DNA of 64,000 nucleotides from Streptomyces sp. NBC_01142 (GCF_026341125.1 NZ_JAPEOR010000002.1:62001-126000), one strand, 5' to 3'. Counted from the stretch's first letter, positions 1 to 13,205 are shown. The notes: generated by a model from the sequence alone, not told the origin. Translations and numbers: made by a program.

Positions 1-482
1 TCGGTGCGGGCGCTGCCGGCGAGAGCGACCAGTTCACGGTGGAAGTGGATGTTGGCGGTGGAGACGCCCTTCCAGTCGAGCGCGCGCGCCGACCGCTCGC
101 CGTCGGCGACGGCAGCCTCGAGCTTCTCCAGTACGTAGGGCGGCTCGCCGAGCCCCTGGACGACGGCGCACTCGACCAGCCGTCTGGTGCGGTAGATGTC
201 CTCGACGTCCTGGACCGCGAGCATCCGGACGAACACCCCGCGGTTGAGCTGATGGACGAGCAGCCGCTCATGGGTGAGCAGCCGGAAGGCCTCGCGCAGC
301 GTGTTGCGCGAGACGCCGAGCGCCTTGCCGATGCTGTCCTCGGAGAGCCGTTCCCCCGGCGGGAAGTAGCCCTCCGCGATGCGGGTGCGCAGGATGTCCG
401 CGACCCGTTCCGCCGTGCTGGTGCGGCCCAACAGCGGGCGGTCGTCCGCCAGTCCGCCACTCTCGGACTCCGTCGTCCCCAC
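1..482 (-). CDS. GntR-family transcriptional regulator (FadR/FCD type), 3' end cut off by the window
   Basis: N-terminal winged-helix DNA-binding domain of the GntR family: the stretch around RTRIAEGYFPPGERLSE and GVSRNTLREAFRLL is the classic GntR signature, followed by an all-helical start of an FCD-type ligand domain. I chose the GTG at 482 because a GGGGAGAG ribosome site lies 8 bases upstream. An ATG at 530 is in frame but has no such site. The C-terminus lies outside the window. It is divergent from the MFS-pxpABC operon, so it probably controls pyroglutamate uptake and hydrolysis. The ligand is unknown; 5-oxoproline or a related acid is an inference from context. Confidence 0.85.
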   Translation of the reverse strand, partial: MGTTESESGGLADDRPLLGRTSTAERVADILRTRIAEGYFPPGERLSEDSIGKALGVSRNTLREAFRLLTHERLLVHQLNRGVFVRMLAVQDVEDIYRTRRLVECAVVQGLGEPPYVLEKLEAAVADGERSARALDWKGVSTANIHFHRELVALAGSART

Positions 483-567
483 AACGCCCTCTCTCCCCCG
501 CCGGCCGTCCCGCCGACGTGCGGGCTCCATCGTAGAAGGAAGAACAACCCCACATGACTCTTGTCGG

Positions 568-580
568 ATCGTTCAACAAT
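568..580. promoter_or_regulatory. Candidate GntR operator (imperfect palindrome)
   Basis: ATCGTTCAACAAT is an inverted repeat around a central C, with 5 of 6 base pairs on each side matching. It sits in the intergenic gap between the GntR gene and the MFS transporter. FadR-type GntR proteins usually bind short palindromes of this kind, so this is a plausible shared operator. No binding data exist here. Confidence 0.35.
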
Positions 581-654
581 CCCCTACCTTGGCGGAACCG
601 CACACTCTTCGCACAGTCTCTGCAGCACCCTCCTCCCCCCTCTGCGAGGTGCAG

Positions 655-1932
655 ATGAGCACGACCCAGGTAGAGAAGAAGCACGACGAACTCCCCGAGG
701 ACACCGGCGCGTTCACCTGGCTGCGGGCTCTCGGCCCGCGTGGGCGCCGCGCCTTCGGGGGCGCGTTCGGCGGGTACGCCCTCGACTCCTACGACTACTT
801 CACGCTGCCGCTGAGCATGGTGGCGATCTCCGCGCACTTCGGCCTCGACAACGGACAAACAGGGCTTCTCACTACCGTCACCCTGGTCGTCTCCGCGGTG
901 GGCGGCGCGCTCGCCGGAATCCTCGCCGACCGGATAGGCCGGGTGAAGGCCCTGATGATCACGGTGATCACCTATGCGGTGTTCACCGTGCTGTGCGGCT
1001 TCGCCCCCAACTACGAGACGCTGCTGGTCTTCCGCGCCCTGCAGGGCCTCGGCTTCGGCGGCGAGTGGGCGGTCGGCGCGATCCTGGTCGCCGAGTACGC
1101 CACCGCCAAGCACCGCGGCCGCACACTCGGCGCCGTCCAGAGTGCCTGGGCGGCCGGCTGGGCACTCGCCGTCATCGTCTACACACTGGTCTTCCACTAC
1201 CTCGACGCCGACACCGCCTGGCGTGTGATGTTCTGGACGGGCGCCCTGCCCGCCCTGCTGGTGATCTACGTACGGCGCAATGTCAGCGACGCCCCCGAGG
1301 CGGCCGAGCGACGCCGCGCCAGCACCGCGCGGGGATCCTTCTCCACGATCTTCAAGAAGGACCTGCTGCGCACCACGCTCTTCGCGACGCTGCTCTCCAC
1401 CGGCGTCCAGGGCGGCTACTACACGCTCGCCACCTGGGTCCCCACCTACCTCAAGACCGAGCGCGGCCTCACGGTCGTCGGCACGGGCGGCTATCTCGCC
1501 TTCCTCATCTCCGGTGCCTTCATCGGCTATCTCACCGGGGGATATCTCACCGACCGGATCGGCCGGAAGAAGAACATCGCGCTCTTCGCCTTCCTGTCCG
1601 CCGCCGGCATCCTGGCCTACACCAACATCCCCTCCGGGGCGAACGGTCTGCTGCTGGTCCTCGGCTTCCCGCTGGGCTTCTTCATGTCCGCGATCTTCAG
1701 CGGATTCGGGTCGTTCCTCAGCGAGCTGTACCCGACGGCCGTACGCGGCACCGGCCAGGGCTTCACTTACAACAGCGGCCGGGCCGTGGGCGCGTTCCTG
1801 CCCACCCTGGTCGGTTTCCTGTCCGACAGCTGGGGAGTGGGCGGCGCGCTCGTGCTCGGCGCCGCCGGCTACGGCCTCGCGGCGCTGGCCCTGTTCGGCC
1901 TGCCCGAGACCCGCGACCGCGAACTTCTCTGA
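655..1932 (+). CDS. MFS transporter, metabolite:H+ symporter type
   Basis: A 425-residue major facilitator protein with about 12 hydrophobic segments. The loop motif LADRIGRVKALM (between TM2 and TM3) and its repeat LTDRIGRKKNIALF in the second half are the MFS A-motifs, and the sequence after residue 100 (FRALQGLGFGGEWAVGA) is typical of the sialate/shikimate/aromatic-acid symporter group. The ATG at 655 follows a GCGAGG site. It is the first gene of an operon with pxpABC, 20 bases upstream of pxpA, so the likely cargo is 5-oxoproline or a related carboxylate. The cargo is inferred from the neighbours, not from the protein. Confidence 0.9.
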   Translation: MSTTQVEKKHDELPEDTGAFTWLRALGPRGRRAFGGAFGGYALDSYDYFTLPLSMVAISAHFGLDNGQTGLLTTVTLVVSAVGGALAGILADRIGRVKALMITVITYAVFTVLCGFAPNYETLLVFRALQGLGFGGEWAVGAILVAEYATAKHRGRTLGAVQSAWAAGWALAVIVYTLVFHYLDADTAWRVMFWTGALPALLVIYVRRNVSDAPEAAERRRASTARGSFSTIFKKDLLRTTLFATLLSTGVQGGYYTLATWVPTYLKTERGLTVVGTGGYLAFLISGAFIGYLTGGYLTDRIGRKKNIALFAFLSAAGILAYTNIPSGANGLLLVLGFPLGFFMSAIFSGFGSFLSELYPTAVRGTGQGFTYNSGRAVGAFLPTLVGFLSDSWGVGGALVLGAAGYGLAALALFGLPETRDRELL

Positions 1933-1952
1933 CATCGACTGGGGGTACTTCG

Positions 1953-2717
1953 ATGACCTGGGCGTCCATCGATCTCAACGCCGACCTCGGCGAGGGCTTC
2001 GGCCGCTGGCAGCTGACCGACGACGAACAGCTGCTGTCCGTCGTCACCAGCGCCAACGTCGCCTGCGGATTCCACGCCGGGGACGCGCCCACCATGCGCC
2101 GCGTCTGTGAACTCGCGGCAGAGCGCTCGGTGCGGATCGGCGCCCAGGTCTCGTACCGCGATCTGGCGGGCTTCGGCCGGCGCTCCATGGACGTCCCCCC
2201 GGACGAGCTGTCCGCCGAGATCGCGTACCAGATAGGAGCGCTGGAGATCTTCGCCCGGGCTGCCGGCTCCCGTGTCTCGTACGTCAAACCGCACGGCGCG
2301 CTCTACAACCGCGTCGTCCACGACGAGGAGCAGGCCGCGGCCGTCGTCGACGGCGTGCTCCTCTCGGGCGAGCGGCTGCCGCTGCTCGGGCTGCCCGGCT
2401 CGAAGCTGCACGCGATGGCCGAGAAGGCCGGACTGCCCACCGTCACCGAGGCGTTCGCGGACCGCGCGTACACCGCGGAGGGCACGCTCGTGCCGCGCGG
2501 CCAGGACGGTGCGGTGGTGAGCGATCCGGCCGCGGTCGTCGAACGGTCCGTCAGCATGGCCAGGTTCGGCGTGATCACCTCGCGGTGCGGACAGCCGGTC
2601 TGGGTACGCGCCCGCTCGCTCTGTCTGCACGGCGACACCCCGGGGGCCGTTTCGCTCGCCCGCCGGGTGCGACAGCAGCTGGAGAGCGTGGGGGTCCGCG
2701 TGGAGGCCTTCGTATGA
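1953..2717 (+). CDS. pxpA: 5-oxoprolinase subunit A (LamB/YcsF family)
   Basis: A 254-residue LamB/YcsF protein, the length usual for PxpA. The signature DLNADLGEG is at residues 7-15 and ANVACGFHAGD at 34-44, with KPHGALYN further on; these build the TIM-like fold's active site. PxpA works with PxpB and PxpC to hydrolyse the cyclic amide of 5-oxoproline (pyroglutamate) to glutamate at the cost of ATP in the cytoplasm. The start follows a GGGGG site. The stop overlaps the ATG of pxpB by four bases (ATGA), so the two are translationally coupled. Confidence 0.95.
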   Translation: MTWASIDLNADLGEGFGRWQLTDDEQLLSVVTSANVACGFHAGDAPTMRRVCELAAERSVRIGAQVSYRDLAGFGRRSMDVPPDELSAEIAYQIGALEIFARAAGSRVSYVKPHGALYNRVVHDEEQAAAVVDGVLLSGERLPLLGLPGSKLHAMAEKAGLPTVTEAFADRAYTAEGTLVPRGQDGAVVSDPAAVVERSVSMARFGVITSRCGQPVWVRARSLCLHGDTPGAVSLARRVRQQLESVGVRVEAFV

Positions 2718-3349
2718 AGACCCTCCCCGTGGGCGACCGGGCCCTCCTGGTCGAACTGGCCGGCGCGCAGGAGGCCGGGGCGTTCCACGCCGAGCTGCTG
2801 CGCCGCCGTGCCGCCGGCACCCTTCCGGCGATCCGCGAGATCGTGCCCGCCGCCCGGACCGTGCTGCTCGACGGAATCGAGGAGCCCGGGCGCCTCGCGC
2901 GGGAGCTGGCCGCATGGGAGATACCGGCGCTCCACGCGCGCGTGCAGGATGCGATCGAGATTCCGGTCCGCTACGACGGGCCGGATCTGGCGGATGTCGC
3001 GGCGCTGTGGCAGGTGACTCAGGAGGAGGCCGTACGGATCCACTCCTCGGCCGAATTCCGGGTCGCCTTCTGCGGGTTCGCGCCCGGCTTCGGCTATCTG
3101 ACCGGGCTCCCGCAGCAGTACACGGTGCCGCGCCGGGCCACCCCGCGCACCTCCGTTCCGGCCGGGTCGCTGGCCCTGGCCGGTCCGTACACCGGGGTGT
3201 ATCCGCGGTCGTCGCCCGGCGGCTGGCAGCTGATCGGGACGACGGACACGGTGCTGTGGGATCCGGCGCGGGAGCCCGCCGCGCTGCTCTCGCCCGGGAC
3301 GCGGGTGCGTTTTGTGCCGGAGCGCGCCGGCGCGGGGATCCGCCGATGA
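2714..3349 (+). CDS. pxpB: 5-oxoprolinase subunit B (KipI-like)
   Basis: A 211-residue protein of the KipI/allophanate-hydrolase subunit 1 family. The motif FCGFAPGFGYL near residue 120 and the PRRATPRTSVPAGS segment are typical of this family. It pairs with PxpC to form the ATP-using part of prokaryotic 5-oxoprolinase. The start ATG overlaps the pxpA stop and its own stop overlaps the pxpC start (ATGA at both ends), so the three subunits are made in step. In Bacillus the same family includes the kinase inhibitor KipI, but the complete A-B-C set here favours the oxoprolinase role. Confidence 0.93.
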   Translation: MKTLPVGDRALLVELAGAQEAGAFHAELLRRRAAGTLPAIREIVPAARTVLLDGIEEPGRLARELAAWEIPALHARVQDAIEIPVRYDGPDLADVAALWQVTQEEAVRIHSSAEFRVAFCGFAPGFGYLTGLPQQYTVPRRATPRTSVPAGSLALAGPYTGVYPRSSPGGWQLIGTTDTVLWDPAREPAALLSPGTRVRFVPERAGAGIRR

Positions 3350-4166
3350 CCGACCGGGCCTTCGCGGTCGTACGGTCCGGGGCGCTGACCACGGTGCAGG
3401 ACCCGGGGCGGCCCGGCCACGCCCATCTCGGGGTGCCGCGCTCCGGCACGCTCGACGCGCACTCGGCCCGCCTTGTCAACCGGCTGGTGGGCAATGCGGA
3501 CAGTGCGGCGGTTCTGGAGACCACCCTCAACGGCTGTGCGGTGCGGCCGCGTTGTGCGGTGACTGTGGTGGTGGGCGGCGCGCCGTGCGCCGTCACGGTC
3601 GACGGGCGGCCGGTGGCATGGGGTGCGCCGGTGCGGGTGGCCGCGGGCGCCGTGCTGGAGGTGGGGCCCGCGGTGCGCGGCGTCCGTGCCTATGTGGCCT
3701 TCGCCGGCGGAGTCGCGGTCGAACCGGTGCTGGGCAGTCGCGCCACCGATCTGCTCTCCGGGCTCGGTCCTGCGCCGCTCACGGACGGCGCCGTACTGCC
3801 GCTGGGGAAGCCGGCCGGGCCGCCCGCGCGGATGGACGGGAGCGTTCCGTGGACCGCCCCGCCGGCCGAGCTGGTGCTGCGGGTGCGGCTCGGTCCGCGC
3901 GACGACTGGTTCACGGATGCGGCTGTGCGCACGTTGGGCCGTGGCGCGTACCGGGTGTCGTCGGCGAGCAACCGCATCGGGCTGCGCACCGAGGGGCCGC
4001 CCCTGGAACGCGCGGTCCCGGGCGAACTCCCCAGCGAGGGCATGGTGCTGGGGGCCGTGCAGGTGCCGCCGGACGGGCGCCCCGTGGTCTTCCTCGCCGA
4101 CCATCCGACCACCGGCGGCTATCCGGTGGTGGCGGTCGTCGACCGTCGCGATCTCTCCGCGGCGGC

Positions 4167-7903
<3,737 letters not shown>

Positions 7904-7907
<4 letters not shown>

Positions 7908-8770
7908 TCCCCCATTCTGGCAAGGGGAACGTCCAGTGACACGGCAGCCAGCGCGGACGAGAGCGCGTGCTCGGCGCTGCGGTCCAGGCGCGCGCTGGAT
8001 CCGCGCGCCCAGTGGCGTACTTCCGCGCCTGCCAGTTGGAGCAACTGCGGCAGCAGATCGGTGCACCGGCGCGCCACCCACCCGGTACCGGCCGTGGCGA
8101 GCCACAGGAGCGACGCGGAGCGGGTCGGCAGGGGCTGATCGGGTTCGCATCCGGGCGCGGTCCCGTGGGCGAGCCCGCGCGCGGCCAGCAGTTCATGGAA
8201 GCGCCGCGCGATCATCCGGTGTCCGCGCTCGCCCGGATGCAGCCGGTCGGCGCTCCACATGGACCGGTCGGCGACCCAGGACGCGTCCGCGGCATGCAGA
8301 TGTACGGCTCCGTAGCGCTCGGACAGGGCATGCACGACGGCGTTGACCGCTCGCTGCCGTCTGGCCAACGGGCGGGCGAGCGGCGCGGGCAGGCCCAGCA
8401 TGCTGCCGGGGTCGGGCAGACATGCGGTCAGCAGTACCGTGCCGCGCGCGGCGAGCGCGGCACATACGGTGTCGAGCCGCAGGGTGAGGTCCTCGATGTC
8501 GAAGGTGCAGCGCAGGGTGTCGTTGACCCCGACGACGACGGACGCGATATCGGGCCCGAGGGCCAGGGCCTCGGGGGTCTGCCGCTCGGCGACGTCCTCG
8601 GTGAGGGCGCCGCTGACGGCGAGGTTACGGAAGTCGGCGTCCACGCCCGCCCCGGCGAGCCCGCCGGCGAGCAGCGCGGCCCACCCCCGCCACCCGCCGC
8701 CGACACGATCGCCGACCCCCGCGGTGAGCGAGTCCCCGAGCGCAACGAACCGCAGGGCGCGCGGAACCAT
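7904..8770 (-). CDS. SGNH/GDSL-type hydrolase
   Basis: A 288-residue esterase/lipase-fold protein: block I is [11 protein letters not shown] (catalytic Ser), VVVGVNDTL supplies the oxyanion Asn, and [10 protein letters not shown] the catalytic Asp-x-x-His. There is no signal peptide in this form. I start it at the ATG at 8770 just before the domain. The frame stays open to an ATG at 9397 that overlaps the stop of the upstream glycosyltransferase, and would add 209 low-complexity residues rich in Pro, Gly and GDL repeats with looser codon use. Which start is used is open. Cotranscription with two glycosyltransferases suggests it trims or moves an acyl group on a glycan or glycolipid. Confidence 0.82.
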
Positions 8771-9393
8771 GTCGCCGCCCGCCGGATCCGCGCCCCCGGG
8801 AGCGTCGGTTTCGGCGGCGGCCGCGGGCGCCGGGAGCGCGTACACGGGAGGCGGGAGCGAGCACCCGGGATGTGCGGGACTCACGCCGCCACCAGGTGCC
8901 ACCTCGCCGCTCGGCGGGGGCGGGGGCGGACAGGCAGGAGCCGCGGGCTCCACGGCGTCCCCGCGCCTCAGGTCGCCGCGTTCCAGGTCGCCGCTATCCA
9001 GGTCGCCGCGTGGCGACGGCAGGCAGGCGGGAACCGTCGGTTTCGCACCGTCCCCGGTCGCCAAATCGCCGCCTGCCGGGAGCACACACGCGAGATGTGC
9101 GGGTTCGCCGGCTTCTCCACGCGTGACGGCACCGCCCTGCGGAACCACGGGTGTGCCGACGTGCCCGGGCACCTCCCCGGAGTACCCCGAACGCCCGGAC
9201 ACGAATTCGGCGGTGTTGCCCGTGCTTCCCGCACCGACAGCGGTACGGGCCCCACCGACCGGGCCCCGGCCCCCAGAAACGACGGCCTCCCCGGTCACCG
9301 CGGCAGGGCCGTCCCCGGGAGCAAGGTCTCCCCCGGGCACCCGCCCCCTACCGGCATGACGGTGAGAGCCGATGGCGCCGTCGGCTCTCACCG
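8771..9393 (-). other. Low-complexity open stretch between SGNH gene and glycosyltransferase
   Basis: 623 bases with an open frame continuous with the SGNH gene but with weaker third-position GC. It holds degenerate 15-bp repeats of the CAGGTCGCCGC type near 8968-9010 that translate as repeated GDL units, and a run of seven prolines. It is either a disordered N-terminal extension of the hydrolase or untranslated spacer. Confidence 0.5.
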
Positions 9394-9401
9394 TCATGCC
9401 G
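9352..9401. repeat. 50-bp near-perfect palindrome at gene junction
   Basis: Arms 9352-9372 and 9381-9401 are exact reverse complements (21 bp each), and the 8-base centre contains a further GGCGCC palindrome, so only one base pair of 25 fails to match. On the minus strand it contains the stop codon of the glycosyltransferase and the overlapping ATG that could start the extended SGNH protein. It can form a very stable hairpin in RNA. No T-rich tail follows, so it is not a textbook terminator. Confidence 0.95.
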
Positions 9402-10557
9402 CCACCCCCGTTCCGCGCGCCGGCTCGCGCACCTGCGAGGCGTCGTGGGCAGCCAGGAAAGCGGACACCGACCGGTTCCAGTCGAAGAGTTCGGCCCGTG
9501 CCCGGGCCGCCGCGCGGCGGTCGTCCTCGGGACGGGCAAGCAGTTCCTGAACGGCATCGGCGAAGGCCTCCGCCGTATCGAGGGCCGCCGCACCCGCGTC
9601 CCCGATCACCTCCGGCAGCGCCGATGATGCGCTCGCGACGACCGGGGTGCCGCAGGCGAGCGCTTCCAGGGCCGACAGGCCGAAGGTCTCCGCCGGGCCC
9701 GGGGCCAGGCAGAGGTCCGCCGCCGCCTGGAGGTCGGACACCGTCTCGCGGTCGGCGACATGGCCGAGAAAGACAGCGGGCAGCCGCTCCGTACGGGCCC
9801 TGCGGGTCAGCGCGCCCCGCAATGGGCCCTCGCCCGCGACCACCAGCGCGGCCCGCACACCCCGCTCGCGCAGCTCCGCGAGCGCGTCCAGGGCCATGCC
9901 CGGGCGCTTCTCCACCGACAGGCGGGAGCAGAGCAGCAGCAGCACCTGGGCCCCCGCGGCGTGCTTGGCACGCAGAACCGTGCTGCGCCGCCCGGGCCGG
10001 CACCGGTGCAGATCGACACCGAGTGGTGCGCGGACCACGTTCTGAGCCCCGATACGGACGAATTCGCGCTCCGCCCACTCCGTGGTGCACACGATCCGCG
10101 AGTACGCCCATGCGGTGCGGCGGTTGAGCCGGTCCGCGGTCCGTGCCGCGACCGCCTCCGGCAGGCCCCAGGTCCTCAGCACCCCGTCCGCCGTCTCGTG
10201 CGAGACCATCACCGAGGGGATCCGGTTGCGCCGCGCCCACTCGCCCGTCCACCGCAGGGTGGTGCGGTCGGAGACCTCGAGCCGGTCGGGTGCGAGAGTC
10301 TCCAGGACCTCCCGCAGCCGCCGCCGGCCGGCCAGTACCCGGTATCCGCCGGTGCCGGGAAGTTCAGGTCCGGGCAGGGTGATCACCCGCCCCTGTTCCG
10401 TGAGCCGATCGCTCTCGAGGTCGCCGGGCACGATCAGTACGGGCTCGTGGCCCGCTGCCCGGTAGCCCTTGCCGAGCGCGACGAGCGCCGTGCGCAGGCC
10501 GCCGGACGAGGGGGTGACGAAGTTCGCCAGCCGTACGATCCGCAGCGCGCTGCTCAT
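9394..10557 (-). CDS. Glycosyltransferase family 4 (GT-B fold)
   Basis: A 387-residue retaining GT4-type glycosyltransferase. The N-terminal domain begins with VRLANFVTPSSGGLRTAL, the nucleotide-binding C-domain shows SRLSVEKRPGMALDAL (phosphate loop with Arg and Lys) and the EX7E motif in GPAETFGLSALEALACGTPVV. The start overlaps the stop of the preceding glycosyltransferase (ATGA), so the pair is coupled. The donor and acceptor cannot be read from the sequence; a mannosyltransferase of the MgtA/PimB kind acting on a membrane glycolipid is the family-based guess. The stop lies inside the 50-bp palindrome. Confidence 0.9.
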   Translation of the reverse strand: MSSALRIVRLANFVTPSSGGLRTALVALGKGYRAAGHEPVLIVPGDLESDRLTEQGRVITLPGPELPGTGGYRVLAGRRRLREVLETLAPDRLEVSDRTTLRWTGEWARRNRIPSVMVSHETADGVLRTWGLPEAVAARTADRLNRRTAWAYSRIVCTTEWAEREFVRIGAQNVVRAPLGVDLHRCRPGRRSTVLRAKHAAGAQVLLLLCSRLSVEKRPGMALDALAELRERGVRAALVVAGEGPLRGALTRRARTERLPAVFLGHVADRETVSDLQAAADLCLAPGPAETFGLSALEALACGTPVVASASSALPEVIGDAGAAALDTAEAFADAVQELLARPEDDRRAAARARAELFDWNRSVSAFLAAHDASQVREPARGTGVAA

Positions 10558-11678
10558 GCCGCCACCGCCGTACGCTCGCTCAGCACATCGGCGTAGTGGT
10601 CGATCAGCAGGTCGCCGACCACGGCCCAGGTCCTGCCCTCGACGGCGGCCCGGCCGGCCCGGCCGTACGCCGCCCGCAGGCCGGGGTCGGCCGCCAGGGT
10701 GGCCACGGCGGTCGCCACCGCGTCCGCGTCGTGCGGCTCCACCAGCAGCCCGGTCCGGCCGTGGTCGACCAGATCGAGCGGTCCGCCCGCGGCCGGGGCG
10801 ACGACCGCCACTTCGCTCGCCATCGCTTCCTGCACGGTCTGGCAGAAGGTCTCGTACGGACCGGTGTGCGCGAAGACGTCCAGCGAGGCGAAGATCCGGG
10901 CGAGTTCGTCGCCGGTCCGGCGGCCGAGGAAGACCGCACCGGGCAGGGCACCCTGCAGGGTGGTCTCGCTCGGCCCGTCCCCGACGACCACGACCCGCAC
11001 TCCGGGCCGGCCGCAGACTCCGGCGAGAAGTTCGACCTGCTTCTCGGGGGCGAGCCGGCCGACATAGCCGACGAGCAGCTCTCCGTTCGGGGCGAGCTCG
11101 CGCCGCAGGGCCTCGTCCCGCAGTCCGGGCCGAAAGCGCGCGGTGTCCACGCCGCGCGGCCACAGCCGCACCCGTTCGACGCCGTGCTCCTCCAGATCGC
11201 GCAGCGCGGCGGTGGACGGCGCGAGGGTGCGGTCCGCGGCGCTGTGCACGGCGCGGATACGCCGCCAGGCCGCGCCCTCGCCCGCGCCGACATAGGTACG
11301 GGCGTAGCCCGCCAGGTCGGTCTGGTAGACGGCGACGGCCGGCAGCCCCAGCCGTGCCGCGACTGCCATACCGCGCACGCCGAGCACGAACGGGCTGGCG
11401 AGATGAACGAGCTCGGCCCGGTGGGCGGCGATCGCCGCCGCCACCCGGCGGCTCGGCAGAGCCACCCGTACTTGCGGATATCCGGGCAGCGGCAGGGAGG
11501 GAACGCGCACCACGGGGCAGGGCGCGCTCCGGTCGGAGCTCTCTGCCCCGGCCGCCGCCGGGGCTATGACGAGCGGGTCATGACCGCGTGCGGCGAGATG
11601 CCGGGCGGTCTGCAGGGCGCAGTGCGCCACTCCGTTGACGTCGGGCGGGAAGGATTCGGTGACGATGACGACACGCAT
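10554..11678 (-). CDS. Glycosyltransferase family 4, MgtA/PimB-like
   Basis: A 374-residue GT-B protein starting MRVVIVTESFPPDVNGVA, the opening typical of GDP-mannose-dependent alpha-mannosyltransferases such as mycobacterial MgtA. The donor site shows GRLAPEKQVELLAGV near residue 210 and the EX7E-like segment GPYETFCQTVQEAMASEVAVVAP near 280, where the first Glu is in YETF. It is the first gene of a three-gene coupled set (two transferases, then the SGNH hydrolase). A role in making a mannosylated membrane lipid or glycan is inferred. Confidence 0.9.
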   Translation of the reverse strand: MRVVIVTESFPPDVNGVAHCALQTARHLAARGHDPLVIAPAAAGAESSDRSAPCPVVRVPSLPLPGYPQVRVALPSRRVAAAIAAHRAELVHLASPFVLGVRGMAVAARLGLPAVAVYQTDLAGYARTYVGAGEGAAWRRIRAVHSAADRTLAPSTAALRDLEEHGVERVRLWPRGVDTARFRPGLRDEALRRELAPNGELLVGYVGRLAPEKQVELLAGVCGRPGVRVVVVGDGPSETTLQGALPGAVFLGRRTGDELARIFASLDVFAHTGPYETFCQTVQEAMASEVAVVAPAAGGPLDLVDHGRTGLLVEPHDADAVATAVATLAADPGLRAAYGRAGRAAVEGRTWAVVGDLLIDHYADVLSERTAVAA

Positions 11679-11786
11679 ACCCGTGTTGTCGTCGGGCCCG
11701 GGGTGGCTGCGCCAACGTGGATCTTTCCGCCCGTGAAACGTCCCATGAGCGTTTGTGTCAGCGCCCTGTCGGACCCGCCCAGATCG

Positions 11787-13205
11787 TCACACGGCGGGCA
11801 TGTCCGGTCCGATTCTGCTCCGTACGGCCGTCTGCACCTCGGCCTCCTCGGCCGGGTCCGCGGCCAGTCGGCGCAATCGCTCCTCGACCCTCACATCGCC
11901 GGTCTCGGCGTGCAGCGCGGCGAGCTCCCGGGTGGTCTCCTCGCAGTCCCACAGGCATTCGACGGCGAATCCGGTGGCGAAGGAGGAATCGGTGGCGGCG
12001 AGCGCGGTGGCGGCGCGTCCCCGCAGCTGCGAGGAGGCGGTCTCCCGGTACACATGGCGCAGCACGGGTGCGGCGCAGTTGATGCCGAGCCGTCCCGCCC
12101 CGTCGACGAGTTTCCACAGCAGCGGCGCGTCGGGCCCGTCGGCCCGTACGGTCTCGCGCAGCGCGCCCAGCACCAGCGGGGCGTCCTGGGCGCCGCCGCG
12201 GCAGGCGAGCACGCCGGCCGCGGACGCTCCGAGCGCGTCGGGCCGGTGGACCCAGCCGCGCGCCCGGTCGACGGCTTCGTCGCCGCACATCCGCTCGAAC
12301 GCGGCGACCGCCGCGTCGGCGACGGTACGGGAGCCGCTGAGCACCGCGGCCTCGATCAGGTCGAGAACAACGGGGTCCCGTGACTCCGCGAGGTAGTGCA
12401 GGGCGGCCGAGCGCGCCCCGTCGGAGCCGTCGCGTGCGACGTCGACGATGGCGGGCCGGTCCTCGGGCCCGGCGACGGCCGACAGGCACCGTGCGGCAGG
12501 CACATGCAGGGCGCTGCCGCGCTCGAGGCCCTGGTCGGCCCAGTCGAAGACGGCTTGGACGCTCCAGCCGGGCCGGGGCCCGGTGGGTCGCATCTGGCGT
12601 TGCCAGCGGTCGAAGGAGCCGGCCTCCTGGGCTGCCCGGATCCGGGCACCGACGGTGTCCCGCCGGTCCTCGGCCCACAGCCGCCACGGCCGCGGTTCGA
12701 AGGCGTCCCTTACGGTGACGGCCAGTTCGGCCTCGCCCTCCGGGGTGGCCGGGAAACGGGCGAGGACCGGGGTGGCCAGTGCGCGCAGACCCGCATCACT
12801 GTCCCGCAGGGCCAGCTCGTCGAGGGCCCACGCCCAGTTGGCGCCGCCGGCGGCGTACCGCCGCAGCAGGGACAGGGCGTCACCCCTGCCGTACGAGGCG
12901 AGGTGCCCGAGCACCGCGAGCGCGAGACCGGTCCTGGCCTCGTCGGTGTCGAGGTGATCGTCGGCATCGCAGAGATGCCGCTCGATCTCCTCGAGACTGC
13001 CGTGGAGATCCAGATAGAGGCGTGCGTAGTACAGGGAGCGGTTCTCGACCTGCCAGTCGTGGCGGGGATCGCTCAGTACGCAGTGGTTGAGGGCCGCGAG
13101 CGCTTCGGCCCGCGGCGCGGCGAGCGCGTGCAGCGTGCCGTCACCGCGGCCCCTCTGCAGCAGGCCGAGGAGCGTGCCGCTCGGCGCTATGACTGGATCG
13201 AACAT
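11787..13205 (-). CDS. HEAT-repeat domain protein of unknown function
   Basis: A 472-residue, all-helical, Ala/Leu/Arg-rich protein with recurring about 30-residue helix pairs in the second half (for example DGARSAALHYLAESRDPVVLDLIEAAV and GRAATALAAT), as in HEAT or PBS-lyase repeats. No signal peptide or membrane segment. Such proteins act as scaffolds for protein-protein contacts. It follows an ankyrin-repeat gene on the same strand after 255 bases and precedes the glycosyltransferases, so the neighbourhood pairs two repeat-scaffold proteins. I cannot assign a partner. Confidence 0.8.
   Translation of the reverse strand: MFDPVIAPSGTLLGLLQRGRGDGTLHALAAPRAEALAALNHCVLSDPRHDWQVENRSLYYARLYLDLHGSLEEIERHLCDADDHLDTDEARTGLALAVLGHLASYGRGDALSLLRRYAAGGANWAWALDELALRDSDAGLRALATPVLARFPATPEGEAELAVTVRDAFEPRPWRLWAEDRRDTVGARIRAAQEAGSFDRWQRQMRPTGPRPGWSVQAVFDWADQGLERGSALHVPAARCLSAVAGPEDRPAIVDVARDGSDGARSAALHYLAESRDPVVLDLIEAAVLSGSRTVADAAVAAFERMCGDEAVDRARGWVHRPDALGASAAGVLACRGGAQDAPLVLGALRETVRADGPDAPLLWKLVDGAGRLGINCAAPVLRHVYRETASSQLRGRAATALAATDSSFATGFAVECLWDCEETTRELAALHAETGDVRVEERLRRLAADPAEEAEVQTAVRSRIGPDMPAV

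Noticed and set aside
561..1952. Extension of pxpA upstream through the MFS gene
   Set aside because: It is a shadow of the transporter frame; pxpA begins with its family motif right after the ATG at 1953.
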